From assembly GCF_943181405.1 (NCBI RefSeq), contig NZ_CALPBY010000002.1, positions 496,001 to 560,000 of the forward strand: a DNA stretch of 64,000 bases, read 5' to 3'. Of this stretch, positions 51,130 to 59,868 are shown in pieces. Under the pieces are notes generated by a model. The model was not told the DNA's origin, ran no database searches, and was given only the letters and a program-made list of their open reading frames with translations. How positions within the stretch are numbered: position 1 is the first letter of the stretch; every line of letters begins with the position of its first letter. The stretch is from Cellulosimicrobium sp. Marseille-Q4280 (lineage in GTDB: Bacteria > Actinomycetota > Actinomycetes > Actinomycetales > Cellulomonadaceae). Made by a program: the position numbers and the translations under genes.

Positions 51130-52578
51130 ATGACCGAGCGCGCCGAGGACCTGCAGGAGGATCCGCTCGCCGCGGTCCTCGCCGCCGTCAGCACGCCGTC
51201 CCCCCTGGACACGCCGCTCGGACGGTTCGAGCTCGTGGACGGGGTCCCGACGCCGGAGTCGGTCGACCGCCTCTACGCGTCGCTCGACCTCGTCCGGGGC
51301 ATCGAGGCGTACCTCGCCACGATCCCGGGCGCGTCGCTGGTCGCGATGCGGAACGGCTTCCGCAGCCTCGGCCTGGTGCGGTCGCAGCAGATCGGCTACA
51401 CCGAGCCCCGGGCCGACTCGCACGGCATCTTCCTCACCGCGAACACCGAGACGACGTACGGGACGTTCTTCTTCGACCTCCGCGAGACGGGACCGTTCGT
51501 CATCGAACCGCCGAAGCAGTCCTTGTGCGTCGTGGACGACTTCTGGTTCCGGTACGTGGCCGACATGGGCATCGCCGGGCCGGACCGCGGCGAGGGCGGG
51601 CGGTACCTGTTCCTCCCGCCGGGCCACGACGGCGACGTCCCGGACGGGTACTTCGTCTACCGCACGCCGACGTTCACCAACTGGGTCGTGCTGCGCGCGC
51701 TGGGCGGCGTGCCGGCGATGAAGGAGACGCGCGTCTACCCGCTCGCCGACGCGGCCGAGCCCCCGTCGACGGAGTTCGTGAACATCGCGGGGGCCCGCGT
51801 CAACACCGTCCACGCCAACGACGCGTCCTTCTTCGACGAGGTCGCCGAGATCGTCGCGGAGGAGCCGCCGGGCTCGCTCGACCCCGAGCGCGCCGGCCTG
51901 CTGCGTGCACTCGGGATCCGGCACGACCGGCCGTTCGCGCCGAGCGAGGAGCTCCGCGCGACGCTCGAGACCGCCGCACGCACGGCCGCGGCGATGAGCC
52001 GCGCGCTGGTGTACTCCCCGCGCGACCCCGAGGCGCCGGTCGCTCCCGGGTCGAGCTGGCTCAACGGGTTCCTCGGCGGCTCGTACGAGTTCCTCGCCGA
52101 CGGCGCGCGCCTGCTCGACGCCCGGACCCAGTTCCACTTCCTCGCGACGGTCGTCACGCCGGCGATGGCGCACGCCCAGGTGGGCGCCGGCTCCGCGTAC
52201 GCGTACACCGCCCACGACGCGCACGGGAAGGTCCTCGACGGCGCGCGCACGTACCGGCTCGTGCTGCCACCTAACCCGCCGGCGAAGAACTTCTGGGCCG
52301 TCGACGTCTACGACACCCAGACCCGGTCGCTCCTGCAGACCGCCGACCCGTACCCGAGCGTCATGAGCCTCACCGGCACGGTCGCGACGGAGGACGACGG
52401 GAGCATCGTCCTGTGGTTCGGACCGGAGCCGCCCGCGGGGCGCGAGCAGAACTGGGTCGAGACCGTGCCCGGGAAGTCGTGGTTCCCCCTGCTGCGCCTG
52501 TACGGGCCGCTCGAGCCCTGGTTCGAGAAGTCGTGGCTCCCCGGGGACCTGGAGCCGGTCGAGGGCCCCGCCGTCTGA
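51130..52578 (+). CDS. DUF1254/DUF1214-domain protein
   Basis: A 482-residue protein of the DUF1254 family. The N-terminal DUF1254 part (about 35-180) has DTPLGRFELVDGVPTPESVDRLYASLDLVRGIEAYL and TANTETTYGTFFFDLRETGPFVIE. The C-terminal DUF1214 part (about 360-480) has TYRLVLPPNPPAKNFWAVDVYD and PGKSWFPLLRLYGPLEPWFEKSWLPGDLEPV. No signal peptide. The family function is unknown. It lies between the LexA-regulated gene and a convergent transporter gene, with a shared hairpin over its stop. Confidence 0.93.
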   Translation: MTERAEDLQEDPLAAVLAAVSTPSPLDTPLGRFELVDGVPTPESVDRLYASLDLVRGIEAYLATIPGASLVAMRNGFRSLGLVRSQQIGYTEPRADSHGIFLTANTETTYGTFFFDLRETGPFVIEPPKQSLCVVDDFWFRYVADMGIAGPDRGEGGRYLFLPPGHDGDVPDGYFVYRTPTFTNWVVLRALGGVPAMKETRVYPLADAAEPPSTEFVNIAGARVNTVHANDASFFDEVAEIVAEEPPGSLDPERAGLLRALGIRHDRPFAPSEELRATLETAARTAAAMSRALVYSPRDPEAPVAPGSSWLNGFLGGSYEFLADGARLLDARTQFHFLATVVTPAMAHAQVGAGSAYAYTAHDAHGKVLDGARTYRLVLPPNPPAKNFWAVDVYDTQTRSLLQTADPYPSVMSLTGTVATEDDGSIVLWFGPEPPAGREQNWVETVPGKSWFPLLRLYGPLEPWFEKSWLPGDLEPVEGPAV

Positions 52579-52592
52579 CCCGGCCCTCGATC
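52557..52592. terminator. Bidirectional hairpin at convergent gene ends
   Basis: TCGAGGGCC (52559-52567) and GGCCCTCGA (52582-52590) form a 9-bp stem, extended by two outer pairs, with a 14-base loop. The loop holds the DUF1254 stop and the right arm touches the stop of the AI-2E gene, so it can serve both directions. Confidence 0.6.
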
Positions 52593-53808
52593 AGCCGGTC
52601 TCCACCGTCTCGCGTCGCTTCTGCCGCGCGAAGCGGGCGGGCAGGTCCGGGCCGTCCCACACCTGGATCGCGCGCCAGATCGACGCGGCGATGGGGACGG
52701 CCAGCACGGCTCCGGTGAGCCCGGCGAGCACCGTCCCGGCGGTCAGCGCGATGAGGATGACCAGCGGGTGCAGGCGCAGCGTCCGGCCCATGACGACCGG
52801 CTGCAGCAGGTCGCCCTCGAGCTGGTTGACCGCGATGACGATCGCCACCACGATGAGCGCCTCGACCGGCCCCACGGCCACGAGCGCGACCAGCGCGCAG
52901 AGGACGCCGGCGAGCGTCGCGCCGACGAGCGGGATGAAGGCGAGCAGGAACACGAGCACCGAGAGCGGGAGGACGAGCGGGACGCCGACGATGGCAAGGC
53001 CGATCCCGATCGCGACCGCGTCGACGAGCGCGACGATCGCCGTCCCGCGGATGTAGCCGCCGAGCGTGCGGACCGTCGAGTCGCCGATCCGCTGGCCGCG
53101 CTCGTACCGCGCGCCCTGGAACGGCCGGAGGAGGAACTCCCAGATCTGCGGGCCGTCCTTGAGGAAGAAGAACAGCACGACGATCATCACGAAGAACCCG
53201 GCCACGAAGTCGACCGTCTGGGAGACGCCCGCGAGCGCACCGGCACCCACGGCGTCGGACTGCAGCAGACCGACCACGGAGTCCCGCACCGACTGGAGCT
53301 GCTCCTCGGTGATGTCGAACGGCAGGTTCTGGATGTAGACCTGCAGCTCGTCGAAGCCGTCGATCGCCTGGTCACGCAGCTCGGGCCACTGGTCCACGAC
53401 GGCGACGACGATCAGCCACACGACCCCGGCGAGGACGGCGACGAGAGCGATGAGAGCGATGACCGTCGCGAGGAACGACGGCAGCCCTTTGCGACGCAGG
53501 AAGACCACGAGCGGCGAGATCGCCGCGGCGAGCACCAGCGCGATGAGCACCGGGATCACGATGAGCGTCAACCGCGTCACCGCGAAGACGGCGACGGCGA
53601 CGAGCGCGAGGATCGCCAGCACCTGCAGCGACCGCGTCCCGGCGCGACCGACGCCGTCGGCCCACAGCTGCGACGCGCCCCGCAACGGCGGGACCGGCTC
53701 GGGTCGCGCGCTCGCCGGTTCGTCGTCGACGGGCTCCCGGACGACGACCGCCCTGCCCTCCGCGCGCTGATCCTCGCGCTCTCGCGTCCGACGTCTGCCC
53801 AGAGCCAT
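52591..53808 (-). CDS. AI-2E-family (TqsA/PerM) transporter
   Basis: A 405-residue membrane protein with seven or eight hydrophobic helices. It shows the early SLQVLAILALVAVAVFAVTRL, the central FFVMIVVLFFFLKDGPQIW, the re-entrant loop region FLLAFIPLVGATLAG, and NQLEGDLLQPVVMGRTLRLHPLVILIAL, all typical of the AI-2E family. Members may export autoinducer-2 or ions; the substrate here is unknown. The ATG at 53808 has GAGAGGG upstream, and an earlier GTG in frame is less likely. A charged N-terminal tail of about 60 residues precedes the membrane part. Confidence 0.92.
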   Translation of the reverse strand: MALGRRRTREREDQRAEGRAVVVREPVDDEPASARPEPVPPLRGASQLWADGVGRAGTRSLQVLAILALVAVAVFAVTRLTLIVIPVLIALVLAAAISPLVVFLRRKGLPSFLATVIALIALVAVLAGVVWLIVVAVVDQWPELRDQAIDGFDELQVYIQNLPFDITEEQLQSVRDSVVGLLQSDAVGAGALAGVSQTVDFVAGFFVMIVVLFFFLKDGPQIWEFLLRPFQGARYERGQRIGDSTVRTLGGYIRGTAIVALVDAVAIGIGLAIVGVPLVLPLSVLVFLLAFIPLVGATLAGVLCALVALVAVGPVEALIVVAIVIAVNQLEGDLLQPVVMGRTLRLHPLVILIALTAGTVLAGLTGAVLAVPIAASIWRAIQVWDGPDLPARFARQKRRETVETG

Positions 53809-53871
53809 GCCGATTCCCTCTCGTCGCACGTGTCGCGGGCAACAGTGCCACGGCCTCGGGTTGTCCGCTGC

Positions 53872-54894
53872 TCAGAGGCGGCGTGCCGGAAAGCCGGGAC
53901 CTGTCAGGTCGTCGCCACCCGCGATCGCTGTCGCGGCGTGACGGACGGCATCGTCGAGGGACCGCACCTCTCGCGCCAGATCCCCTTCCTCGGCCCACGC
54001 CTCCAGCGCCGCGAGCAGCTCGTACTCGTCGTCGAGCGCGACAAGCAGTCGCAGCGTGGATGCCTCGTCATCCGGAGCCACGTCGCGAAGCCGCCGCCAT
54101 GCCCACGCGGTGAAGGATCGTGGCTCGGCCGACCCCGTGACGATCCGGCGCGCCTGGCCGTGGAGCTCCGTGCGCAGGAGATGCGCCCGAGTGAGCGCGG
54201 GCAGCCCGAGCTCGGTCATGGTCGTCTCGATCAGTGCGTCGACCTCGGGCCAGTGCTCGTCACCGTGCAGCCCCGCGAGCTCACGCAGCGAGAGAGTGTC
54301 CACCCCGAGGACGAGCGCATCGGTCGCCGATGCCGTCAGGCGGTCACGGTCACGGTCGATGCCGTGCAGCCACAGCCCCCCGGCGACCACCAGCTCGTCC
54401 GTCATCGCCCGAGCGGCGTCCTGGTCGACGCCGACGAGCGGCCACCAGTGCCGGTCGCCGAGGTATTCGCCCGCCTCCGACGACTCGAACCACGTGCCGT
54501 CCACCCGTGGGCGCGGGCCGCCGAGGACGCGGTGCACGGCGAAGTGCGCGACCGGCGACGGCCACGCGTACGCGGTTCCGTCTGGCACGGTGTTGCGCAC
54601 GTAGCCCACCGGCGTCGTCTCGTGGGGCCGCCCGAGCACCGTGCGGACGAGGCCGTCGAGCGCCCCGCCGGCCCCCTGGTCACCGACGGTCTGGGTAGGC
54701 AGGTCCCAGCCCGGTCGGCCACCGGTGCGGGGGACGCAGAAGACGCGGCCCGCCTCGTCGCGGATCAGGAGGCGGACGAGGGCCGTCGGCTCCGGCACCG
54801 GCTCGTTCTCGTCCAGAAGGACGACGTCGGCGCGGCCACCCGGCGGCAGCCAGTGCGCTCCTGGCAGCGAGCACAGCGTCAGCACGGTCGTCAC
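53872..54894 (-). CDS. NUDIX-like protein with helical C-terminal domain
   Basis: A 340-residue protein. Residues about 35-160 resemble a NUDIX fold (TALVRLLIRDEAGRVFCVPRTGGRPGWDLPTQTVG), but the NUDIX box GX5EX7REUXEEXGU is degraded: GDQGAGGALDGLVRTVLG lacks the metal-binding Glu cluster. The C-terminal 160 residues are helical (LRELAGLHGDEHWPEVDALIETTM; AWRRLRDVAPDDEAST) without a recognised family. The GTG start at 54894 is the only plausible one. Catalysis is doubtful; a ligand-binding role is possible. Confidence 0.7.
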   Translation of the reverse strand: MTTVLTLCSLPGAHWLPPGGRADVVLLDENEPVPEPTALVRLLIRDEAGRVFCVPRTGGRPGWDLPTQTVGDQGAGGALDGLVRTVLGRPHETTPVGYVRNTVPDGTAYAWPSPVAHFAVHRVLGGPRPRVDGTWFESSEAGEYLGDRHWWPLVGVDQDAARAMTDELVVAGGLWLHGIDRDRDRLTASATDALVLGVDTLSLRELAGLHGDEHWPEVDALIETTMTELGLPALTRAHLLRTELHGQARRIVTGSAEPRSFTAWAWRRLRDVAPDDEASTLRLLVALDDEYELLAALEAWAEEGDLAREVRSLDDAVRHAATAIAGGDDLTGPGFPARRL

Positions 54895-54979
54895 CGTACC
54901 GCGGAGGACGGACAGCCCGTGCGTGGCCCCGCCTCGCTGTCCGCGTCGAATGGGCGTGCACCTGCACGGTGCGACTCCC

Positions 54980-54985
54980 TAGAGT
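54980..54985 (+). promoter_or_regulatory. Candidate -10 element (TAGAGT) of a leaderless transcript
   Basis: TAGAGT fits TAnnnT and ends 7 bases before the ATG at 54993. Confidence 0.45.
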
Positions 54986-54992
54986 GCGAGGC

Positions 54993-55370
54993 ATGGCATC
55001 TCGCATCAGTGAGCTGGTCCTCGACTGCGCCGACCCCGAGCTGCTCGCGCGGTTCTGGTGCGACGTCCTCGAGTACGTCGAGCTCGACCGGGACGACGAC
55101 GGCATCGAGATCGGCCCGCCGGACGCCGGGTTCGGCGGCCCGCAGCCCACCCTCATCCTGAGCCGGAGCACCGACCCGCGGCGCGGCAAGCTGCCCCTGC
55201 ACATCGACGTCAACCCCGTCGACCGCGACCAGGACGCCGAGCTGGAGCGGCTGCTCGCGCTGGGTGCGCGTCCGGCCGACGTCGGCCAGACCGGTGACGA
55301 GTCGTGGCACGTGCTGGCCGACCCGGAGGGCAACGAGTTCTGCCTGCTGCGCAAGCGGCTCGACCCGTGA
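54993..55370 (+). CDS. VOC-family protein (glyoxalase-like domain)
   Basis: A 125-residue single VOC domain: ISELVLDCADPELLARFWCDVLEYVE at the start, KLPLHIDVNPVDRDQDAELERLLALGARP in the middle and WHVLADPEGNEFCLLRK at the end. This glyoxalase-like group is abundant in actinobacteria and mostly uncharacterised. It is divergent from the NUDIX-like gene. TAGAGT 7 bases before the ATG suggests a leaderless message. Confidence 0.9.
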   Translation: MASRISELVLDCADPELLARFWCDVLEYVELDRDDDGIEIGPPDAGFGGPQPTLILSRSTDPRRGKLPLHIDVNPVDRDQDAELERLLALGARPADVGQTGDESWHVLADPEGNEFCLLRKRLDP

Positions 55371-55433
55371 CCGGTGCGGATCCCGGCTGTCGCGCGCCGC
55401 GCAGGCCGGAGCGGCGATGCGACGTCCTTCCCG

Positions 55434-55670
55434 TCACCTCATGACGTACGGGCGAGCGGTGCCGATGATCGCCGGCGAGACGGCTCCACCCGTCAGCCGG
55501 CCTCCGTCCGCGATGCAGGACGGGGCCGTCCGCAGCACCGCCCCGCCACCCGACGGTGGTGCGTCACCGGCGTACGCCGCCCCGGAGAGGGCCGTCGCCG
55601 TCACGAGTACCGAAGCGGCGCACCAGACGGCTGCCTGACGTCGCGCACGTGACCAGATCGCGGAGCTCAT
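55434..55670 (-). CDS. Small secreted protein
   Basis: A 78-residue protein with a signal peptide: basic MSSAIWSRARRQ, hydrophobic AVWCAASVLVTATALSGAA and a possible cleavage site at AYA-GD. The mature part is about 45 residues, Gly/Pro-rich with one Cys, and unrecognised. GGGGAAGAG lies just before the ATG. It fills the gap between the VOC gene and the LuxR regulator gene and is divergent from the latter. Confidence 0.55.
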   Translation of the reverse strand: MSSAIWSRARRQAAVWCAASVLVTATALSGAAYAGDAPPSGGGAVLRTAPSCIADGGRLTGGAVSPAIIGTARPYVMR

Positions 55671-55859
55671 CGCTCTTCCCCGTTCCAGGAGTGGCGCCGG
55701 AGGGTCCGGCGCGTGTGCTCCCAGCGTCGGGCGCGGTCGACGGCCGGGGCCATACGACGTTCGTCGTATCCGCGGCCGTCGACCACGGTGGGAGTCGTCT
55801 CGGCCTTCCCCCGGGGCCCCGACGGTCCTATGGTCGAAGGACCGGACCTGGGAGGTGCG

Positions 55860-56666
55860 ATGTCACGCTCCGCTCCGTCGAGCACCGACATCCTCGTGCT
55901 GCGCGACATCCTGGACCTCGCGCAGTCGGCTCGGCACGCGCCGAGCACGACGGTGGTGTCCGAGATCCTCCGCCGTCTCGAGCAGCTGCTCGACAGCGAC
56001 GGCGTCGCCTTCCACGCGATGGACGCCCGGGACTTCTCGTACCAGCACATGCAGGGCGTGGAGGCCGGTGAGGAGTACGTGCTCGCCCGCGCCGACCTGA
56101 CGTCCGACGACCTGCAGGACGGTACAGAGGTGCTGCAGGACCACTGGTGGGTGAGCCCGTGCAGCCTCATCGAGCGCACCGGGGGGCCCGTGGCCACCAG
56201 CCTCCGATCCTGGTATGGCGAGCGCCGCTGGTCCGAGCATCCCGTGCACCGGGAGTACCTCGACTGTGCCGACGAGCTGATCTTCGGCATTCCGCATGGC
56301 GGGGCGAGGTCGCTGCGCATCCTTGCGCCCCGAGAGTCGGGCTCTGCGTTCGGCGAGCGAGAGCTGACGATCTGCCGGCTCCTCCTGCCCCACCTTCGCG
56401 ACGTCCTCACCGCGGTCGTCGCGCCGGCCGACGCACCGGCACAGGCGCTCACCGATCGGCAGCGGGAGATCCTGCACCTCGTCCAGAACGGTATGTCCAA
56501 CGACCAGGTCGGCGCGGCGCTCGGCATCTCGTCGACGACGGTCCGCACGCACCTCGAGCACGTCTTCGAACGCCTCGGCGTGGCGAGCCGCACCGCGGCC
56601 GTCGCCGCGGCGTTCGGGTCCGCACCCGGCAGCCCTGTCGCACCCCCGAGGGTCGGGGCCGGCTGA
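55860..56666 (+). CDS. LuxR-family transcriptional regulator
   Basis: A 268-residue regulator. The C-terminal helix-turn-helix (about 198-258) reads LTDRQREILHLVQNGMSNDQVGAALGISSTTVRTHLEHVFERLGV, a full LuxR/NarL-type domain. The N-terminal about 190 residues have no recognised receiver or autoinducer domain but resemble a GAF-like sensor (VSEILRRLEQLLDSDGVAFHAMDA). GGGAGG lies 4 bases before the ATG at 55860. Its stop forms a palindrome (TGACCGGTCA) with that of the convergent gene. Target unknown. Confidence 0.9.
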   Translation: MSRSAPSSTDILVLRDILDLAQSARHAPSTTVVSEILRRLEQLLDSDGVAFHAMDARDFSYQHMQGVEAGEEYVLARADLTSDDLQDGTEVLQDHWWVSPCSLIERTGGPVATSLRSWYGERRWSEHPVHREYLDCADELIFGIPHGGARSLRILAPRESGSAFGERELTICRLLLPHLRDVLTAVVAPADAPAQALTDRQREILHLVQNGMSNDQVGAALGISSTTVRTHLEHVFERLGVASRTAAVAAAFGSAPGSPVAPPRVGAG

Positions 56667-56670
56667 CCGG

Positions 56671-57348
56671 TCAGTCGTCGCCGTCGAACAGCCCGCCGTC
56701 GAGCAGCCAGTGGTAGCGCAGGCGCAGCGCGCGTTCGGTGCTCGCGAGCAGGGTGGCGACGATGAGCGCGACGTTGACGGCCCCCGAGAGGTGGATCGGG
56801 GACGTGAACGTGCCGATGTTCTCCGCGACGGGCGGGATCTGCGAGATCTGCTCCACGATCTGCGGGACGCCGAGCACCAGGGCGACCACGAGCACGGCCC
56901 AGGTGACGAACCCGATCGTCCGGCTCACCCCCGGGTGCCGGTGCTCGAGCCGTGCGCGACGGCCCTCGCCCGAGGCCGGGTCCGGCGCGAGCTGTCGTGC
57001 GGGGCCGCCGTCGTCCGGGACGTAGTGGCACCGCCTCAGCCCGTAGCCGCTGGTGACCACCTCGACGGTCCCGCCCGTGACCGGGAACTCCGCCGGGAGC
57101 TTGGATGTCGCCTGGTGGCGGCCGTCCCGGTAGAGCCGGGCCCGCACCTCGCCGTCGTCGGAGTCGCCCCAGAGCCGGACGTCGACGGACCAGGTCTCGG
57201 GTCGCCCGTCCTCGCCGGTGAGCCGGAGATGGAACACCGTGCGCGAGAACAGCTGCCACCACCGGAATCGCGGCAGGGAGTGCCCGTCACCGGGCTTGAG
57301 GCGCCGTGCGGCGCGCTGGCGCTTCCAGTTCGAGAACACCCACGGCAC
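56671..57348 (-). CDS. Hypothetical membrane protein
   Basis: A 225-residue protein. The N-terminal half (about 1-135) is soluble and beta-rich (FHLRLTGEDGRPETWSVDVRLWGDSDDGEVRARLYRDG), followed by two hydrophobic helices (about 144-166, 183-203) and a short tail. I do not recognise a family. The GTG at 57348 is the only start near the conserved-looking N-terminus. Convergent with the LuxR-type gene. Confidence 0.7.
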   Translation of the reverse strand: MPWVFSNWKRQRAARRLKPGDGHSLPRFRWWQLFSRTVFHLRLTGEDGRPETWSVDVRLWGDSDDGEVRARLYRDGRHQATSKLPAEFPVTGGTVEVVTSGYGLRRCHYVPDDGGPARQLAPDPASGEGRRARLEHRHPGVSRTIGFVTWAVLVVALVLGVPQIVEQISQIPPVAENIGTFTSPIHLSGAVNVALIVATLLASTERALRLRYHWLLDGGLFDGDD

Positions 57349-57408
57349 CGTAGCAAGCCGCGCCGAGATGTGCCGTTCGTCCCCGCCTCGGGCGCACGGC
57401 CGTGCCGG

Positions 57409-57981
57409 TCAGCGCTCCCTCTCGACCCGGTAGCGCTGGAGGACGACGTTCGACGCGAACGTCCGTGCCTCGACGAGGCGGAGGTCGACGTGGCGCTCGT
57501 CCTGCGGGAAGTAGGGGATGCCGCCGCCGACCAGCACCGGGTGGACCATCGCCCGGTACTCGTCGATCAGGTCCAGCGCGGCAGCCTCCGCGGCGAGTGC
57601 CGCACCGCCGATCGCGATCTCGCCCTCCCCCGGTTCCGCACGGAGCCGTGCGACCTCCTCGGCCAGGCCACCAGCAGCCAACCGGGTGTTGGTGCCCTCC
57701 ACAGCAGTCAGCGTGGTGGAGAACACGACCTTCGGGAGCGCCTTCCAGAGCGCGGCCCACGTGCGTTCCGCGTCGCCGAGCGACGGGTCCTCCTCGGCGG
57801 TCTCCCAGTACAGCATCGCCTCGTACAGACGACGCCCGAGCAGGTGGGCCCCGACGCCGCGGAGCTCGTCCATGAAGTGCTGGAACACCCCCTCGTCGGG
57901 TTCGCTCCAGTCGAACCGTCCGTCAGGGCCGGCGACGAAGCCGTCCGCCGAGACGCCCATCGAGTAGGTCACGTCGCGCAT
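57409..57981 (-). CDS. Dihydrofolate reductase-family (RibD C-terminal-like) protein
   Basis: A 190-residue reductase. VTYSMGVSADGFVAGPDGRFDW at the start, HLLGRRLYEAMLYWE and EIAIGGAALAAEAAALDLIDEYRAMVHPVLVGGGIPYFP are conserved features of the RibD/DHFR-like group (DfrA-like proteins common in actinobacteria). It probably reduces an unknown substrate with NAD(P)H. The XRE regulator gene lies 64 bp upstream on the same strand. Confidence 0.9.
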   Translation of the reverse strand: MRDVTYSMGVSADGFVAGPDGRFDWSEPDEGVFQHFMDELRGVGAHLLGRRLYEAMLYWETAEEDPSLGDAERTWAALWKALPKVVFSTTLTAVEGTNTRLAAGGLAEEVARLRAEPGEGEIAIGGAALAAEAAALDLIDEYRAMVHPVLVGGGIPYFPQDERHVDLRLVEARTFASNVVLQRYRVERER

Positions 57982-58045
57982 CGCTCATCTCCTTCGATCA
58001 CGGGTACGACCCCCAGACCTGCGGCGCCGGCAGAACTCGTCGGTC

Positions 58046-58918
58046 TCACCGACCTGCATGACGCGTCTCCCGTGGCTCGACGGCGAGGTCCTGGGTGCCG
58101 AGCACGCCGAGCAGCCGGATCTTCTCGGCCGACTCGGTGCCGGGCGCCGCCGTGAGGACGAGCAGGGCCTGGAGCTGGTCCTCGGTGAGGAGCACCTGGC
58201 AGTCGACCTCGATCTCCCCCACCTCCGGGTGCACGATCACCTTGTGGTCGGTGAAGCGCCGGGCGACCTCCTGCCGCGCCCACAGCTCGACGAACTCCGG
58301 GCTCGTCCGCTCGAGCACCGTGACGAGGTCGCCCGCGCCCGACGCCGGCCCAAGAGTCCCGAGCGCGGCCCGCAGGCTCGCGACGAGCGCCCTGCCCTGC
58401 CGCGACCGGTCGTCCTCCGGGTAGACGGCGCGCGCCGTCTCCGGATGGGCGAACCAGCGGTAGATCTCGCTGCGCTCCCACCCGGTGTACGCGGTGGCGT
58501 CGCCGTAGAGGGCGCGTGCGAGGTCGTTCTGCACCAGGGTCCGCCCGAGCGGGTCGAGGATGAGCGCCGGGGTGTCGGAGAGGCGGTCGAGCACGCGCTG
58601 GAGCGCCGGGGCGACGTGGCCCATGTCGACCGTGCGGTCCGGGACGCCGTGGCCGGCGACGCGGTAGAGGTAGTCGCGCTCGTCGTCGGTCAGGCGCAGC
58701 GCGCGGGCGATCGACGCGAGGATCTGCGTGCTCGGCTGCGGCCCGCGCTGCTGCTCCAGGCGCGTGTAGTAGTCGGTGGACATGAGCGCGAGCTGCGCCA
58801 CCTCCTCGCGGCGCAGTCCCGGTGCCCGACGCCGCAGCCCAGGTCCCAGCCCGACGTCGCCCGGCTGCAGGGCCTCGCGGTGGCGGCGGAGGAAGTCGGC
58901 GAGCGCGGCACGGTCCAT
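58046..58918 (-). CDS. XRE-family regulator with MmyB-like ligand domain
   Basis: A 290-residue regulator. The N-terminal helix-turn-helix (about 10-75) is of the XRE type, with GLRRRAPGLRREEVAQLALMSTDYYTRLEQQRG, a common pattern in actinobacterial MmyB-type regulators. The C-terminal 200 residues (about 90-285) match the MmyB ligand-binding fold (PALILDPLGRTLVQNDLARALYGD). Such regulators control neighbouring SDR or oxidoreductase genes; the divergent SDR is the obvious target, with the dihydrofolate reductase-like gene just downstream. The ATG at 58918 is chosen over an upstream ATG. Confidence 0.92.
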   Translation of the reverse strand: MDRAALADFLRRHREALQPGDVGLGPGLRRRAPGLRREEVAQLALMSTDYYTRLEQQRGPQPSTQILASIARALRLTDDERDYLYRVAGHGVPDRTVDMGHVAPALQRVLDRLSDTPALILDPLGRTLVQNDLARALYGDATAYTGWERSEIYRWFAHPETARAVYPEDDRSRQGRALVASLRAALGTLGPASGAGDLVTVLERTSPEFVELWARQEVARRFTDHKVIVHPEVGEIEVDCQVLLTEDQLQALLVLTAAPGTESAEKIRLLGVLGTQDLAVEPRETRHAGR

Positions 58919-59019
58919 GGGTCCCATCGTGGTCGGCGGCCCCGCGCTGTGCCAGGGATCGCCGGTCCCCCGTTCGCCCGTCTCTGCCACGGTCGGCGGG
59001 ACGCGCCGAGGATCGGGTC

Positions 59020-59784
59020 ATGGACATCACGAACAGCACCGTCTTCATCCCCGGCGCCACGAGCGGCATCGGCCTCGCGCTCGCCGTCGCGCTCCACGGG
59101 CAGGGCAGCACCGTCGTGGTCGGCGGACGACGCACCGAGCTGCTCGAGCAGATCGCCGCCGAGCACCCCGGCATCGACTCCGTGCGCATCGACACGACCG
59201 ACCCCGAGAGCATCGAGTCCGCCGCCAAGGAGGTGCTCGAGCGCCACCCCGACCTCGACACGCTCGTCGCCATGGCCGGCATCATGCGCGTCGAGGACTG
59301 GCACCACCCCGAAGGGTTCCTCGCGACGGCCGAGGAGACGTTCACGACGAACGTGCTCGGCCCGGTCCGCCTCGTCGGGGCGTTCGTCGAGCACCTGCAG
59401 ACCCGTCCGCACGCGACGATCGTCACCGTGTCCTCCGGCCTCGCGTTCGCCCCGCTCCAGGCGACCCCGAGCTACGACGCCTCCAAGGCCGCGATCCACA
59501 TGCTCAGCGAGGCGCTGCGCCTGCAGCTCGCCGACACGAGCGTCCGCGTGACCGAGCTCGTGCCGCCGTCGGTCGCGACCGACCTCCTGCCGGGTCAGCG
59601 CGAGAGCTCGTTCGCCATGCCGCTGGACGAGTTCGTCAACGAGGTGATCGACCTGCTGCGGACCCGGCCGGACGCCCACGAGATCCTCGTCGAGCGCGTG
59701 AAGTTCCTCCGACACGGCGAGGCGCGCGGCGACTACGCCGACGTCGTGCGCACCCTCAACGCGGCCGACCCGCACGGACGCTGA
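59020..59784 (+). CDS. SDR-family oxidoreductase (DltE-like)
   Basis: A 254-residue classical SDR. The cofactor motif is IPGATSGIGLALAVALHGQG, the NAG-equivalent MAGIMRVEDW, the catalytic Ser in VTVSSGLAFAP and YDASKAAIHML with the Tyr-x-x-x-Lys pair. It resembles DltE-type oxidoreductases. It faces the XRE/MmyB regulator gene, which probably controls it. Substrate unknown. Confidence 0.92.
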   Translation: MDITNSTVFIPGATSGIGLALAVALHGQGSTVVVGGRRTELLEQIAAEHPGIDSVRIDTTDPESIESAAKEVLERHPDLDTLVAMAGIMRVEDWHHPEGFLATAEETFTTNVLGPVRLVGAFVEHLQTRPHATIVTVSSGLAFAPLQATPSYDASKAAIHMLSEALRLQLADTSVRVTELVPPSVATDLLPGQRESSFAMPLDEFVNEVIDLLRTRPDAHEILVERVKFLRHGEARGDYADVVRTLNAADPHGR

Positions 59785-59868
59785 GCCGGCGAGAAGACGG
59801 GAGCCGGACTCGACGTTCGGCCACATGGCCGAAGCGCCGGCGTGCCCGGTCGATCCACGATCGACCCC

